Source: Actinoplanes couchii
Lineage (GTDB): Bacteria > Actinomycetota > Actinomycetes > Mycobacteriales > Micromonosporaceae
Assembly (NCBI RefSeq): GCF_016862075.1
Contig: NZ_BOMG01000057.1
Span: 186,001-250,000 of the forward strand
DNA length: 64,000 nucleotides
Direction: 5' to 3'
Below, piece by piece: positions 42,285 through 50,640 of the stretch. How positions within the stretch are numbered: the stretch's first letter is position 1; every line of letters starts with the position of its first letter. Both the position numbers and the translations under genes were made by a program. The notes beneath the pieces were generated by a model. It made no database searches. It saw only the letters and a program-made list of their open reading frames with translations, and had not been told where the DNA came from.

Positions 42285-43304
42285 GTGAAGAAGCTCGCTG
42301 CCCTCCTTTCCGTGCTGCTCCTGGCCGCCTGTGGTGACGGCGCCGCAAGCGGTGGCGGTGATCCGGCGGAGAAATCCATCCGGCTCGCCTACCAGGCGTT
42401 TCCCTCCGGCGACCTGATCGTCAAGAACCAGGGCCTGCTCGAGAAGGCGCTGCCCGACTACAAGATCACCTGGACCAAGTTCGACTCCGGCGCCAGCATC
42501 AACACCGCGTTCGTGGCGGGCGCCGTCGACATCGCCGCGATCGGCTCCAGCCCGGTGGCCCGTGGGCTGTCCGCGCCGCTGAACATCCCGTACCAGGTGG
42601 CGTTCGTCCTGGACGTGGCCGGTGACAACGAGGCCCTGGTGGCCCGCAACGGCAGCAACGTCACCGACGTGGCGTCGCTCAAGGGCAAGAAGGTCGCCAC
42701 CTCGTTCGCGTCCACCTCGCACTACAGCCTCCTCGCCGCGATCGAGCAGGCCGGGCTGAAGGAGTCCGACCTGACCGTCGTGGACCTGGAGCCGCAGGAC
42801 ATCCTGGCCGCCTGGACCCGCGGTGACATCGACGCCGCCTACACCTGGCTGCCGACGCTCGACGAGCTGAAGAAGACCGGCAAGGTGCTGATCACCAGCC
42901 GGGAACTGGCCGCCAGCGGCAAGCCCACCCTGGACCTGGGTGTCGTCTCCACCGCGTTCATCGACGCGCACCCGGAGGCGGTCGACGCGTGGCGCAAGGT
43001 CGAGGCGCAGGCCCTGGACATCATCGCCAACGACCCCACCGCCGCGTCCACAGCCGTCGGCAAGGAGCTGAACCTGACCCCCGAGGAGGCGCTGGGCCAG
43101 CTCAAGCAGGGTGTCTTCCTGAAGCCGGCCGACCTGTCGTCGGCGGAGTGGCTGGGCACCGAGGACAGCCCCGGCAAGCTCGCCGACAACCTGGTCAGCG
43201 CCGCCGAGTTCCTCAAGGCGCAGCAGAAGATCGACGCCGTCCCGGCGCTGGACGTGGTCCAGAAGGCCGTCTACACCAAGGGGCTTCCCGGTGTCCTCGG
43301 CTGA
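42285..43304 (+). CDS. Sulfonate/taurine-type ABC transporter, binding lipoprotein
   Basis: A 339-residue lipoprotein (GTG start, lipobox LLAACGDG). It matches the SsuA/TauA-like fold: IRLAYQAFPSGDLIVKNQGLLEKALP, then FDSGASINTAFVAGAVDIAAIGSSPVARGL, and the phrase GNDEALVARNG-like DNEALVARNGSNVTDVASLKGKKVA. The sequence is closest in style to taurine-binding proteins. It delivers the ligand to the permease encoded 16 bp upstream. Confidence 0.92.
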   Translation: MKKLAALLSVLLLAACGDGAASGGGDPAEKSIRLAYQAFPSGDLIVKNQGLLEKALPDYKITWTKFDSGASINTAFVAGAVDIAAIGSSPVARGLSAPLNIPYQVAFVLDVAGDNEALVARNGSNVTDVASLKGKKVATSFASTSHYSLLAAIEQAGLKESDLTVVDLEPQDILAAWTRGDIDAAYTWLPTLDELKKTGKVLITSRELAASGKPTLDLGVVSTAFIDAHPEAVDAWRKVEAQALDIIANDPTAASTAVGKELNLTPEEALGQLKQGVFLKPADLSSAEWLGTEDSPGKLADNLVSAAEFLKAQQKIDAVPALDVVQKAVYTKGLPGVLG

Positions 43305-44049
43305 CGCGATCCGGATCGACGGGCTGACGCACTCCTACGGCGAGACGCTCGCGGTCGGCCCGATCGACCTGACCGTGCCGGAGGGCGAGTTCCTGGTGCT
43401 GGTCGGCGCGTCCGGCTGCGGCAAGAGCACGCTGCTGCGGCTGATCGCCGGGTTCGAGCAGCCGACCGGCGGCAGCGTGCTGACCGGTGGCGCGAAACCG
43501 GTCCCGGGCAAGGGCGCGGGCCTGGTCTTCCAGCAGCCGAGACTGTTCCCGTGGAAGACCGTCGGGGGCAACATCGAACTCGCTCTGCGGTACGCCGGAC
43601 AGACGGTCACCGCCGAGCGGGTCGAGGAGTTGCTGGCCCGGGTCGGGTTGCACGACGTGGCCAAGCGGCGGACCTGGCAGATCTCCGGCGGCCAGCAGCA
43701 GCGGGTCGCCATCGCCCGGGCCCTGGCCGTGGAGAACCCCCTGCTCCTGCTGGACGAGCCGTTCGCGGCCCTGGACGCGTTGACCCGCGAGAAGTTGCAG
43801 GAGGATCTGCGGCAGGTCAGTGCGGCCACCGGCCGGACCAGCGTGTTCGTCACGCACAGCGTCGACGAGGCGGTGTTCCTGGGCAGCCGGGTCGTGGTCC
43901 TCACGCCCCGGCCGGGCCGGATCGCCCTGGACCTGAAGGTGGGCCTGCCCCGCTCCGGCATCGCCGCCGACGAGCTGCGCGGACTGCCCGAGTTCGCGGC
44001 GCTGCGGGCCGAGGTCGGCCACGCCATCCGGGACCGCGTCACGGTGTGA
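43291..44049 (+). CDS. Sulfonate/taurine-type ABC transporter, ATPase
   Basis: A 252-residue ATPase whose GTG start overlaps the binding-protein gene by 14 bp. Walker A is GASGCGKST, the Q-loop LVFQQPRLFPWKTVGGNI, the signature ISGGQQQRVAIARAL, Walker B LLLLDEPFAALDA, and the switch VFVTHSVDEAVFLGSRVVVL, all as in SsuB/TauB. It completes the import system. Confidence 0.94.
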   Translation: MSSADAIRIDGLTHSYGETLAVGPIDLTVPEGEFLVLVGASGCGKSTLLRLIAGFEQPTGGSVLTGGAKPVPGKGAGLVFQQPRLFPWKTVGGNIELALRYAGQTVTAERVEELLARVGLHDVAKRRTWQISGGQQQRVAIARALAVENPLLLLDEPFAALDALTREKLQEDLRQVSAATGRTSVFVTHSVDEAVFLGSRVVVLTPRPGRIALDLKVGLPRSGIAADELRGLPEFAALRAEVGHAIRDRVTV

Positions 44050-44062
44050 ACCCTGCCGGGCG

Positions 44063-44190
44063 GTGATCAGTACCGGGGAACTGCTCGCCGCCGCCGGCCC
44101 GCTCCCGCTGCGGCTGCGGCACGTCGCCGTCTGGGCCCGGTTCACCACGGACCGGGCCCGCTTCACCACGGACCGGGCCCGGGAGCCTCA
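44063..44190 (+). pseudogene. Fragment of a HEAT-like gene (5' end only)
   Basis: The reading frame from GTG 44063 (ISTGELLAAAGPLPLRLRHV, then AVWARFTTDRA) aligns with the first 40 residues of the 1082-residue protein at 15315-18563 (ITAELLAVLDPMPF ... SHVATWARTAQDRA), about half the residues being identical. The similarity stops after a 21-bp tandem duplication (44141-44182, TTCACCACGGACCGGGCCCG), where the convergent gene begins. The rest of the ~1000-residue gene is gone, so this is a relic of a second copy. Confidence 0.7.
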
Positions 44191-44742
44191 GCGCAGCAGC
44201 GGCAGCAGCTCGTCCTCGACCCGGTTGATCGTCCGCACGTCGAGGCCGGTCTCGGCGTATCTCACCACCGGCGCCCATTCGTCGAGGATGTCGAGGTGCC
44301 GGTGCTGCCGGGCGACCTCCGCGGCGGCCGCCTCCTCCGGGTCCTGCTCCTCGTCCTGGGCGGCCCAGTCCGCGGCCTGCACTCCGGTGTCGCTGACCTG
44401 CACGGCGAAGTCCGCGCTCTCGTACAGGTAGTGCAGGGCGGCGAAGAGCACCGCGACGTTGCCCTGCTCGGTGAAGTCCTGCGTGCCGTTCTGGCCTTCG
44501 TTGTGGCTGTGCTCGCTCAGGTGGTACCGCCCGATCTCGTCCGAGATCCGCCGATGCGCCGTCTGATCCCCGGCCGCCGCCATCCAGACCGCGTCGAGCA
44601 GATCCGCCCACTCCAGCCCGTCCGGCGCCTGCTCGGCCCGGAACCACCGATCGGCCACCGAAGCCGCGAAGAGCGTCCGCTGAGCCATGGACGCCACCCG
44701 AAGCCGCTGCTCGACACGTTTCTGCTCTTCCCCGTACGACAT
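44188..44742 (-). CDS. Hypothetical helical protein, possibly DUF416-like
   Basis: A 184-residue soluble, acidic, mostly helical protein. The segment RVASMAQRTLFAASVADRWF ... LEWADLLDAVWMAAAGDQTAHRR resembles the N-terminal pattern of the DUF416 (YjaG-like) family, but this is a weak match. The C-terminal half has an Asp/Glu-rich stretch (AAQDEEQDPEEAAAAE) and ends in repeated Leu. ATG 44742 gives a sensible start. Its 3' end overlaps the HEAT gene fragment, which may mark the join of a deletion. Confidence 0.7.
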   Translation of the reverse strand: MSYGEEQKRVEQRLRVASMAQRTLFAASVADRWFRAEQAPDGLEWADLLDAVWMAAAGDQTAHRRISDEIGRYHLSEHSHNEGQNGTQDFTEQGNVAVLFAALHYLYESADFAVQVSDTGVQAADWAAQDEEQDPEEAAAAEVARQHRHLDILDEWAPVVRYAETGLDVRTINRVEDELLPLLR

Positions 44743-44977
44743 GCGCGCCACCCTATCCGCCACCCGTCGCCGGGATGGGGCGGGATTCCACAGTGTCACC
44801 GCGGCCGCGGGCAGCCCTGCATCGCTCCTCCCGACGGCCCATTCATCACCGACCCCAACCCGGCGGCGACGGTTTCCGAAGGCCGTGGCCGACGGCACTT
44901 GTCGTGGCCGTGATCGGTGTAGACCGGCGGGGCGGCAATGCCTTGCGTGGGGTTGGCTTGTGGGGCTGACTTCGGGG

Positions 44978-45460
44978 ATGGGTCTGGACTTCGCCGCGGC
45001 TTATGACGCACTGAACGCTGACGATCATGACTATCGGTTCTATGCCGGGCTGGCGGATGAAGTGGGGGCCGGACGGGTTCTGGATCTGGGGTGTGGCACC
45101 GGGACGCTTGCCCGGCTGCTCGCCTCGCGGGGGCGTACCGCGGTGGGCATCGATCCCGATCCTGAGATGCTGCGGGTCGCCCGCGGGAAGCCCGGAGCAG
45201 AGCAGGTCGACTGGCGGCTGGGCCGCAGCGACCTGGCCGATGACGACTCCGCCGACTTCGCGGTCATGGCGGGGCACGTGGCTCAGGTGTTCCGTACCGG
45301 CGAAGAGGAGTCGACCCGGGACGTGCTCGCCTTCCGGGACGCCGCTGAGCTGGTGCGATCGGTGGAGGAAGCGGGGTTCGCGGTCGAGCGCCGGTACGGC
45401 TTCTGGGATCGGAGCCCGCTGACCGACGGTTCGCGGGAGATCGTTCTGGTCGTCCGGTAG
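44978..45460 (+). pseudogene. Methyltransferase with internal in-frame deletion
   Basis: A 160-residue frame. The N-terminal half is a good class I SAM-binding domain (GAGRVLDLGCGTGTLARLLA, AVGIDPDPEMLRVARGKPG, FAVMAGHVAQVF). At about residue 104 it jumps from VAQVFRTGEEE straight into what should be the C-terminal end of the protein (VLAFRDAAELVRSVEEAGF ... GSREIVLVVR). The strand and helix usually encoding the LRPGG region and most of the following beta-sheet, roughly 70-80 residues, are missing. It may still bind SAM but is unlikely to be a working enzyme. Confidence 0.7.
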
Positions 45461-45464
45461 GTGA

Positions 45465-46372
45465 TCACAGGGCCGCGATCAGGGAGTCGATGCCGTCGGC
45501 GAGGCGGGCGCGCAGTGTGCGGTGGTGTTTCGGGGTGGTCGCGTGGACGATCATCAGGGTGTAGAGGGCCATCGCGGTCATGCTGATCAGGGTGGACGCC
45601 CAGGTCGGGTCGCCGGTGGTGTCCATCGTGCCGGTCACGTGGGCCAGCGTGAAACCTGCCAGGTTGTTCACCACGTGCAGGGCGATCGCCGCCTCCAGGC
45701 CGCCGGTGCGGATCGTCAGGAAGGCCGTCACCAGGCCGAACAGGATCGTGTCGGCCAGCAGCCACGGCGAGCCCAGGCCGTGGGCCAGGCCGAACAGCAG
45801 CGACGACAGCAGGATGCCGGGCACGGTGAGCTGATCCACGAACCGAACGCCTGCAGCAGCCAGCCCCGGAACAGGTACTCCTCGCCGGCCGCCTGCAGCG
45901 GCACCAGCAGCAACAGGACGGCCAGGAACCGCACGTCGAAATCGGTCAGCGAACTGCTTTCGCCGGGCAGCATGATCATCGCCGACGTCATCAGGGCCAC
46001 GGCCACCGTCGCGAGCAGCAGAAACCGGCCCAGCAGGCCCCAGCGCAGCCGCCCGGCCACCGACGACAGCGTGCCGGCCGGGCGGCGCTGCGCCCATCCG
46101 GCCGCGAACAGGCACACCGGGGTCAGCATGCCGAGCACGATCAGGGTGATCGCCAGTTCACTCTCGGCGCCGCCGGCCAGGAAAGACCCGGCGTCGGAGG
46201 TCAGGAAGCCGGCGGGGCCGCCGAACGCGGCCACCATCGCGGAAGCGGCGCCGAACAGGCCGGCCAGCGCCAGCGGCAGTCCGAGAAGGATCACCAGGGT
46301 GCCGGTCAGCGGATGCCACCAGCGGTGCTTCCCGGTACGGGCCAGACGGTGGTAGGGGGTCGATGTCGTCAT
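45465..46372 (-). pseudogene. CPBP intramembrane protease gene with -1 frameshift
   Basis: Frame 1 from ATG 46372 encodes about 180 residues of a multi-helix membrane protein up to the catalytic EEYLFRGWLLQAFGSWISSP. At 45821-45822 one base appears to be lost: TCACCGTGCCCGGC is read where TCACCGTGGCCCGGC would give SPWPG. Frame 2 then continues correctly with PGILLSSLLFGLAHGLGSPW, HVVNNLAGFTLAHV and on to 45465. Joining the frames gives about 302 residues with the EExxxR, FxxxH and HxxxN motifs of CPBP (CAAX/Abi) proteases. Either a real mutation or a sequencing error. Confidence 0.8.
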
Positions 46373-46545
46373 GCCGAGAACTGTCCCGCCGGCCACGGGC
46401 CCGATTCTTCTGTCGTACGGCGGAAATCGGCCTCTGACTTTGGTTGACATCCACGGCATCGTGATCCGACGCAGGACTGACGATCGGCGCGGCGATTCCC
46501 GGCAGAGTCATCGGCATCAACCGAACACCACGGAGGAATCGACAG

Positions 46546-46920
46546 ATGCGTAAAGCCGGAATCGTCGTCGCCATCGTTCTCGCGGTCCTGTGCGGCGGCC
46601 TGGGATGGACCGTCTACCAGTGGGTCGACCTGGGCAAGGAGCTGACCGAGTCGAGCATCACCCGGGACGTTTTCGACGCCCAGAAGGAGGGCGCCGCGCA
46701 GGCCACGGTCACCGCGGCGCTGCCCGAGCCCCTGAGCGACATCTCCGAGAAGGAGCTCTACGCTGACGACCCGACCCGCAAGGGCATGCCGGCCGGGGCC
46801 TCGTGCGTCTATTACGGCATCAGCCCGATCGGCAGCGAGGGCGCGGACCTGTTCCGTTTCTGTTTCGTCGACGGCAAACTCGCCGAGAAGTCCGGCGTCA
46901 CCATTCCCGGGGAGCAGTGA
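46546..46920 (+). CDS. Small anchored protein with BamE-like domain
   Basis: A 124-residue protein with ribosome site GGAGGA and a -35-like TTGACA about 100 bp upstream (46444-46449). Residues 5-26 are a membrane anchor. The outside domain (TRDVFDAQKEGAAQATVTAA ... SCVYYGISPIG ... LFRFCFVDGKLAEKSGV) has two cysteines and resembles the C-terminal domain of the histidine kinase encoded directly downstream (YDAIRIGQPESQVRAQLPD ... GCVDYQAG ... YRFCFRDGVLVDKRV). Its stop is followed at once by the kinase start, so it is most likely a co-sensor or ligand mimic for that kinase. Confidence 0.8.
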   Translation: MRKAGIVVAIVLAVLCGGLGWTVYQWVDLGKELTESSITRDVFDAQKEGAAQATVTAALPEPLSDISEKELYADDPTRKGMPAGASCVYYGISPIGSEGADLFRFCFVDGKLAEKSGVTIPGEQ

Positions 46921-48375
46921 GTGGAAGTACGGGGCCGCTGGCGGCTGGTTTACGAGATCGGCCTGACCACGCTGGTGACGGCCGCGGCGACGGCGCCGGT
47001 CGCCGCGGCGGCCTGGTACCCGGCGGCCCCGTGGCTGGTCGGGGTGACCACCCCGCTGCTGATGGTGCTGAGGCTGTACCAGCCGCTGGCGGCGTACGTC
47101 GCCGCGGCGCTGGTCGGCCTCGGCGCCGGCGGGGAGGGCGCGGTGCTGCTGGTAGTGCTGAGCGCGTCCCTGGCGTACCGCGCCGCCCGGATGTGGCAGG
47201 TTCTGATCGGCCTGGCCGCCGGCTGGATCTGCTACGTGCTCTCGATCCTCTGGGAGGGGCCACTGACCGTCCAGTGGGCGGTGCTGCTCTCGGCGGTGTT
47301 CGCCCTGATCGGCTGCGCCCCGGCCGGGGTGGCCCGGCTGGTGCGCCGGCGGCGGACGCTGCTCACCGCGATGCACCACCGCAACGTGCAGCTGCACAGC
47401 GGGCACGCCGAGGCGGCCCGGCAGGCGCGGCTGCGGGAGCGGGCCCGGATCGCCCGTGACCTGCACGATTCGCTCGGCCACAAACTGACGCTGATCTCGC
47501 TGTACGCCGGGATGAACCGCAGCGACGAGACCGACCTGATCAAGCAGACGTCGTCGGCGGCGATGGCCGAGCTGCGGCAGATCCTCGGCCTGCTCGGTCA
47601 GGGCGACACCCAGCCGTCGGTACGGTCACTGGCCGATGTGGACGACCTGGCCGAGCAGGCGCGGGCCTCCGGGACCGCCGTGGAGATCGTGCGCGAGGGC
47701 GAGCCGCGCCCGCTGGCGGCGCTGACCGAACACGCCGCGTACCGGGTGATCCAGGAGGGCCTGACCAACGCGCTCCGGCACGCCGGCGGCGGGTCGGTCA
47801 CCGTCCTGCTGCGGTACGAGCCGGACGCGCTGATCGCCGGGGTGACCAACACGGCGGGCCGCAGCACCGTGCGGGAGTCGTCCGGGCAGGGCCTGCTCGG
47901 ACTGACCGAACGGGTCCGGGTGGCCGGCGGGGTGCTTTACCACGGGCCCACCCCGGACGGCGGGTTCCGGCTGGCGGCGACCCTGGCGTACACCGCCGAG
48001 GACTTCACGCCCGCCCCGGACTTCGTGGCGGTCGTCGACCGGCACACCCGCCGGTCCCGTCTGGTGCTGGCCACCACGGCGGTCGCGATCGCCGGGTTCC
48101 TGGTCCTGTGCGGTGCGGGACTGTGGCTGACCGCGGACCTGGTGGCGGTTGACCGGAGCACGTACGACGCGATCCGGATCGGACAGCCGGAGTCGCAGGT
48201 GCGGGCACAGCTGCCGGATCTCGACACCGCGGTGGCCGGGGCGCCGGACGGGTGCGTGGACTATCAGGCCGGCATGCTCGAACAGCTCGGCGCCCAGGAC
48301 GGTGCGATGATCTACCGATTCTGTTTCCGGGACGGGGTGCTGGTGGACAAGCGGGTACGGGAAGGGGCGCGATGA
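46921..48375 (+). CDS. Histidine kinase with C-terminal extracytoplasmic domain
   Basis: A 484-residue kinase (GTG start immediately after the previous stop). Residues 8-135 hold four or five membrane helices. HisKA_3 has RIARDLHDSLGHKLTLISLYAG (His182), the HATPase domain EGLTNALRHAGGGSV and GLLGLTERVRVAGG, ending near residue 360. Unusually, another membrane helix follows (about 382-402, VLATTAVAIAGFLVLCGAGL) and then an outside domain of about 80 residues with BamE-like GQPESQVRAQLPD and two cysteines. That domain resembles the small protein encoded upstream. DesK-type kinases normally end after the HATPase domain. Confidence 0.92.
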   Translation: MEVRGRWRLVYEIGLTTLVTAAATAPVAAAAWYPAAPWLVGVTTPLLMVLRLYQPLAAYVAAALVGLGAGGEGAVLLVVLSASLAYRAARMWQVLIGLAAGWICYVLSILWEGPLTVQWAVLLSAVFALIGCAPAGVARLVRRRRTLLTAMHHRNVQLHSGHAEAARQARLRERARIARDLHDSLGHKLTLISLYAGMNRSDETDLIKQTSSAAMAELRQILGLLGQGDTQPSVRSLADVDDLAEQARASGTAVEIVREGEPRPLAALTEHAAYRVIQEGLTNALRHAGGGSVTVLLRYEPDALIAGVTNTAGRSTVRESSGQGLLGLTERVRVAGGVLYHGPTPDGGFRLAATLAYTAEDFTPAPDFVAVVDRHTRRSRLVLATTAVAIAGFLVLCGAGLWLTADLVAVDRSTYDAIRIGQPESQVRAQLPDLDTAVAGAPDGCVDYQAGMLEQLGAQDGAMIYRFCFRDGVLVDKRVREGAR

Positions 48376-49031
48376 CCGGGAGCCTGCGGGTGGTGCTGGC
48401 CGACGACGATTCGCTGATCCGGGCCGCGATCGGCATGATCCTGCGGTCCGCCGACGGCATCGATCTGGTCGCCCAGGTCGCCGACGGGCGGGCCGCGGTC
48501 GAGACGGTGGTCCGGGAGCGGCCGGACGTGGCGCTGCTGGACATCCAGATGCCGGTGATGGACGGGCTGGCCGCTCTGCGGGAGATCCGCCGGGCGGCGC
48601 CGGCCGTGCGGGTGGTCGTGCTGACCACGTTCGGTCAGGACGAGTACGTGGCGCAGGCCCTGGACGCGGGCGCGGCCGGGTTCCTGCTCAAGGAGTCGGC
48701 GGCCGAGGAGCTGGCGTACGCGATCCGGGCCGCCGCCGACGGGAACGCCTACCTGTCCCCGAAGATCACCCGGCAGCTGCTGGACCGGTTGCCGGCCACG
48801 ACCGTACGGCCGGATCGGGATCTGGCTCTGGTCGAGGGTCTCAGCGCCCGGGAGCGTGAGGTGCTGGTCCTGCTCGCCCAGGGTCTGTCCAACGCCGAGA
48901 TCGCCCAGCGGCTGTTCGTCTCCGAGGGCACCGTCAAGACCCACGTCTACCGGGTCTTCACGAAGGTCGGGTGCGAGAACCGGGTGCAAGCCGCCATGAT
49001 CGCGCAGCGTGCCGGGCTGCTCGGCGGTTAG
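48372..49031 (+). CDS. NarL-family response regulator
   Basis: A 219-residue partner of the kinase above, its ATG overlapping the kinase stop by 4 bp. Receiver: VLADDDSLIRAAIGMILRSA, Asp57 in DVALLDIQMPVMDG, VVLTTFGQDEYV and LLKESAAEE. HTH: LSAREREVLVLLAQGLSNAEIAQRLFVSEGTVKTHVYRVFTKV. It completes a three-gene signalling operon (small sensor-like protein, kinase, regulator). Confidence 0.95.
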   Translation: MTGSLRVVLADDDSLIRAAIGMILRSADGIDLVAQVADGRAAVETVVRERPDVALLDIQMPVMDGLAALREIRRAAPAVRVVVLTTFGQDEYVAQALDAGAAGFLLKESAAEELAYAIRAAADGNAYLSPKITRQLLDRLPATTVRPDRDLALVEGLSAREREVLVLLAQGLSNAEIAQRLFVSEGTVKTHVYRVFTKVGCENRVQAAMIAQRAGLLGG

Positions 49032-49077
49032 TCACAGTGTTGGGTACAGTGGCCGGGGCTACGGGAAGGACTCATCG

Positions 49078-50088
49078 ATGACTGCCGGTTTCCGGCGATG
49101 GTGGAGCGGTGCCACGGCGGCCCTGCTGACGCTGGCTCTGCTGGTGACTCCGGCGTCCGCGGCGCCCGGCGGGACCGCCGACGAGAAGGGCGACGACCTG
49201 TCGGCCGTGATGGAGGCCACCAACCGGCGGTTCGTCGCCGCCAAGGGTGCCGTCGAGCTGTCCCGCAAGAACCAGCAGAAGCTGGCCGCCCAGCTCAAGA
49301 CCGCCGAGACCCGGCGCGACAGGCTGATTCCCGAGGTCAACTCGATCGCCCGCGAGCAGTACCAGGCCGGCGCCCTGAACGCGGCGGGCTTCCTGCTCAA
49401 CGCCGGGTCCTCCGACGACTTCTGGAACAAGGCGATCTCCCTGGAGGAGATCAACAAGCTGCACGACGGGACGCTGCACGAACTCGACGACGCCATCCGC
49501 ACCGTCGCCGACAGCAAACAGAAGATCGACGCCGAGGTCCGCAACGAGCAGAACCAGCTGTCCGTGCTGCAGAAACAGAAGGACGCCGCGGACCAGCAGC
49601 TCGACCTGCTCGGCGGCGGCACCGGCATCAACCGGACCATCACCGAGGGTTTTGTCGACGCCACCTCCAAGGACGCCGCCCCGGCCCCGCGCAACGCCGG
49701 CGGCGGTTTCTCCCCCGAGGCCTGCAACCAGCCGGACGAGACCACCGGCGGCTGCGTCACCAAACGGACCCTGCACATGTACGAAGAGGTGCGCAAAGCC
49801 GGTTTCAAACGGTTCGTCGGCTGCCACCGCGACGGCGGCCCGTTCGAGCACCCCAAGGGCCGGGCGTGTGACTGGTCACTGCAGAAGAGCGGGTTCTCCT
49901 CGGCGCACAACGACGACATGATGCGGTACGGCAACGACCTGACCGCGTTCCTGGTCCGCAACGCCGACGAACTCGGGATCTACTACGTGATCTGGTACAA
50001 GCAGATCTGGTTCCCGGCCGCCGGCGACTGGCACGCCTACCACGGCGTCAGCGACCACACCGACCACGTGCACGTCTCCCTGCTCTGA
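49078..50088 (+). CDS. Secreted coiled-coil protein with ARB_07466-like C-terminal domain
   Basis: A 336-residue secreted protein. The signal peptide (residues 1-29) is ATAALLTLALLVTPASAAPG. Residues 35-185 form a coiled coil of the kind seen in NlpC/P60 and RipA-like wall proteins (LSRKNQQKLAAQLKTAETRR). The C-terminal domain has GCHRDGGPFEHPKGRACDWSL and YHGVSDHTDHVHVSLL, the His/Asp pattern of the ARB_07466-like family common in actinobacterial secreted proteins and resembling an M15-type metal site. It may act on or bind the cell wall. Confidence 0.85.
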   Translation: MTAGFRRWWSGATAALLTLALLVTPASAAPGGTADEKGDDLSAVMEATNRRFVAAKGAVELSRKNQQKLAAQLKTAETRRDRLIPEVNSIAREQYQAGALNAAGFLLNAGSSDDFWNKAISLEEINKLHDGTLHELDDAIRTVADSKQKIDAEVRNEQNQLSVLQKQKDAADQQLDLLGGGTGINRTITEGFVDATSKDAAPAPRNAGGGFSPEACNQPDETTGGCVTKRTLHMYEEVRKAGFKRFVGCHRDGGPFEHPKGRACDWSLQKSGFSSAHNDDMMRYGNDLTAFLVRNADELGIYYVIWYKQIWFPAAGDWHAYHGVSDHTDHVHVSLL

Positions 50089-50100
50089 CCCCTGGACAGG

Positions 50101-50640
50101 GTGGCCGCGTGCCGGAGGGGCGGCTGGTGCGGGCTCGCGGCCGGTGGCCGGCGGTGCTGGTGCTGGGCGTGCTGCTCCTGGTCGACCGGGAGAGCGCGCG
50201 CGGGCTCTCGTTCGCCGGCCAGCACCGGGCCGTGCCCGGCGCGCTGGTGCTGGCGGCGATCGCACTGGCCGCACCGGCCCGGCCGCTGCTCGCCGGGGGT
50301 GGAGCACCACATCGGCGGCGTGGTCGTGCAGGCCCAGGCCGCCCGCCGACTGCGGCCCGACGTGTGCGTCCTGGACATCCGGATGCCCGGCCTGGACGGC
50401 CTGGAGGTGACCCGTCTGCCGGCCGGTCCCGGAGTCACCGACCCGATCCCGGTCGTCGTCATCACCATGTTCGACACCGACGAGCATGTGGACGCCGCCC
50501 TGCGCAACCGGGCCAGCGGCTTCCTGCTCAAGGACTGCGGGACGAACCTGCTGTTCGAGGCCGTGCGCGCCGCCGTCCGCGGTGACGCCCTGGTGGCGCC
50601 ACAGGTGGCCGTACGGCTGCTGCGGCGTCCCGTCCTGGCC
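50101..50640 (+). pseudogene. Mosaic remnant of a kinase and response regulator
   Basis: Three pieces are fused with loss of everything between. First, from the GTG at 50109, the membrane N-terminus of a DesK-type kinase (PAVLVLGVLLLVDRESARGL ... LVLAAIALAAPARPLLAGG). Then, in another frame at about 50300, a short kinase phosphorylation-domain remnant (HHIGGVVVQAQAARR). It runs straight into the receiver of a NarL regulator (LRPDVCVLDIRMPGLDGLEV, VVITMFDTDEHVDAALRNRA, SGFLLKDCGTNLLFEAVRAA), which ends at VRLLRR with no HTH. These are deletion products of a former two-component operon. Confidence 0.75.

Noticed and set aside
46376..46403. GAGAAC upstream of the CPBP pseudogene as a T7SS-type promoter.
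   Set aside because: No CGTAG-like box at the right distance.
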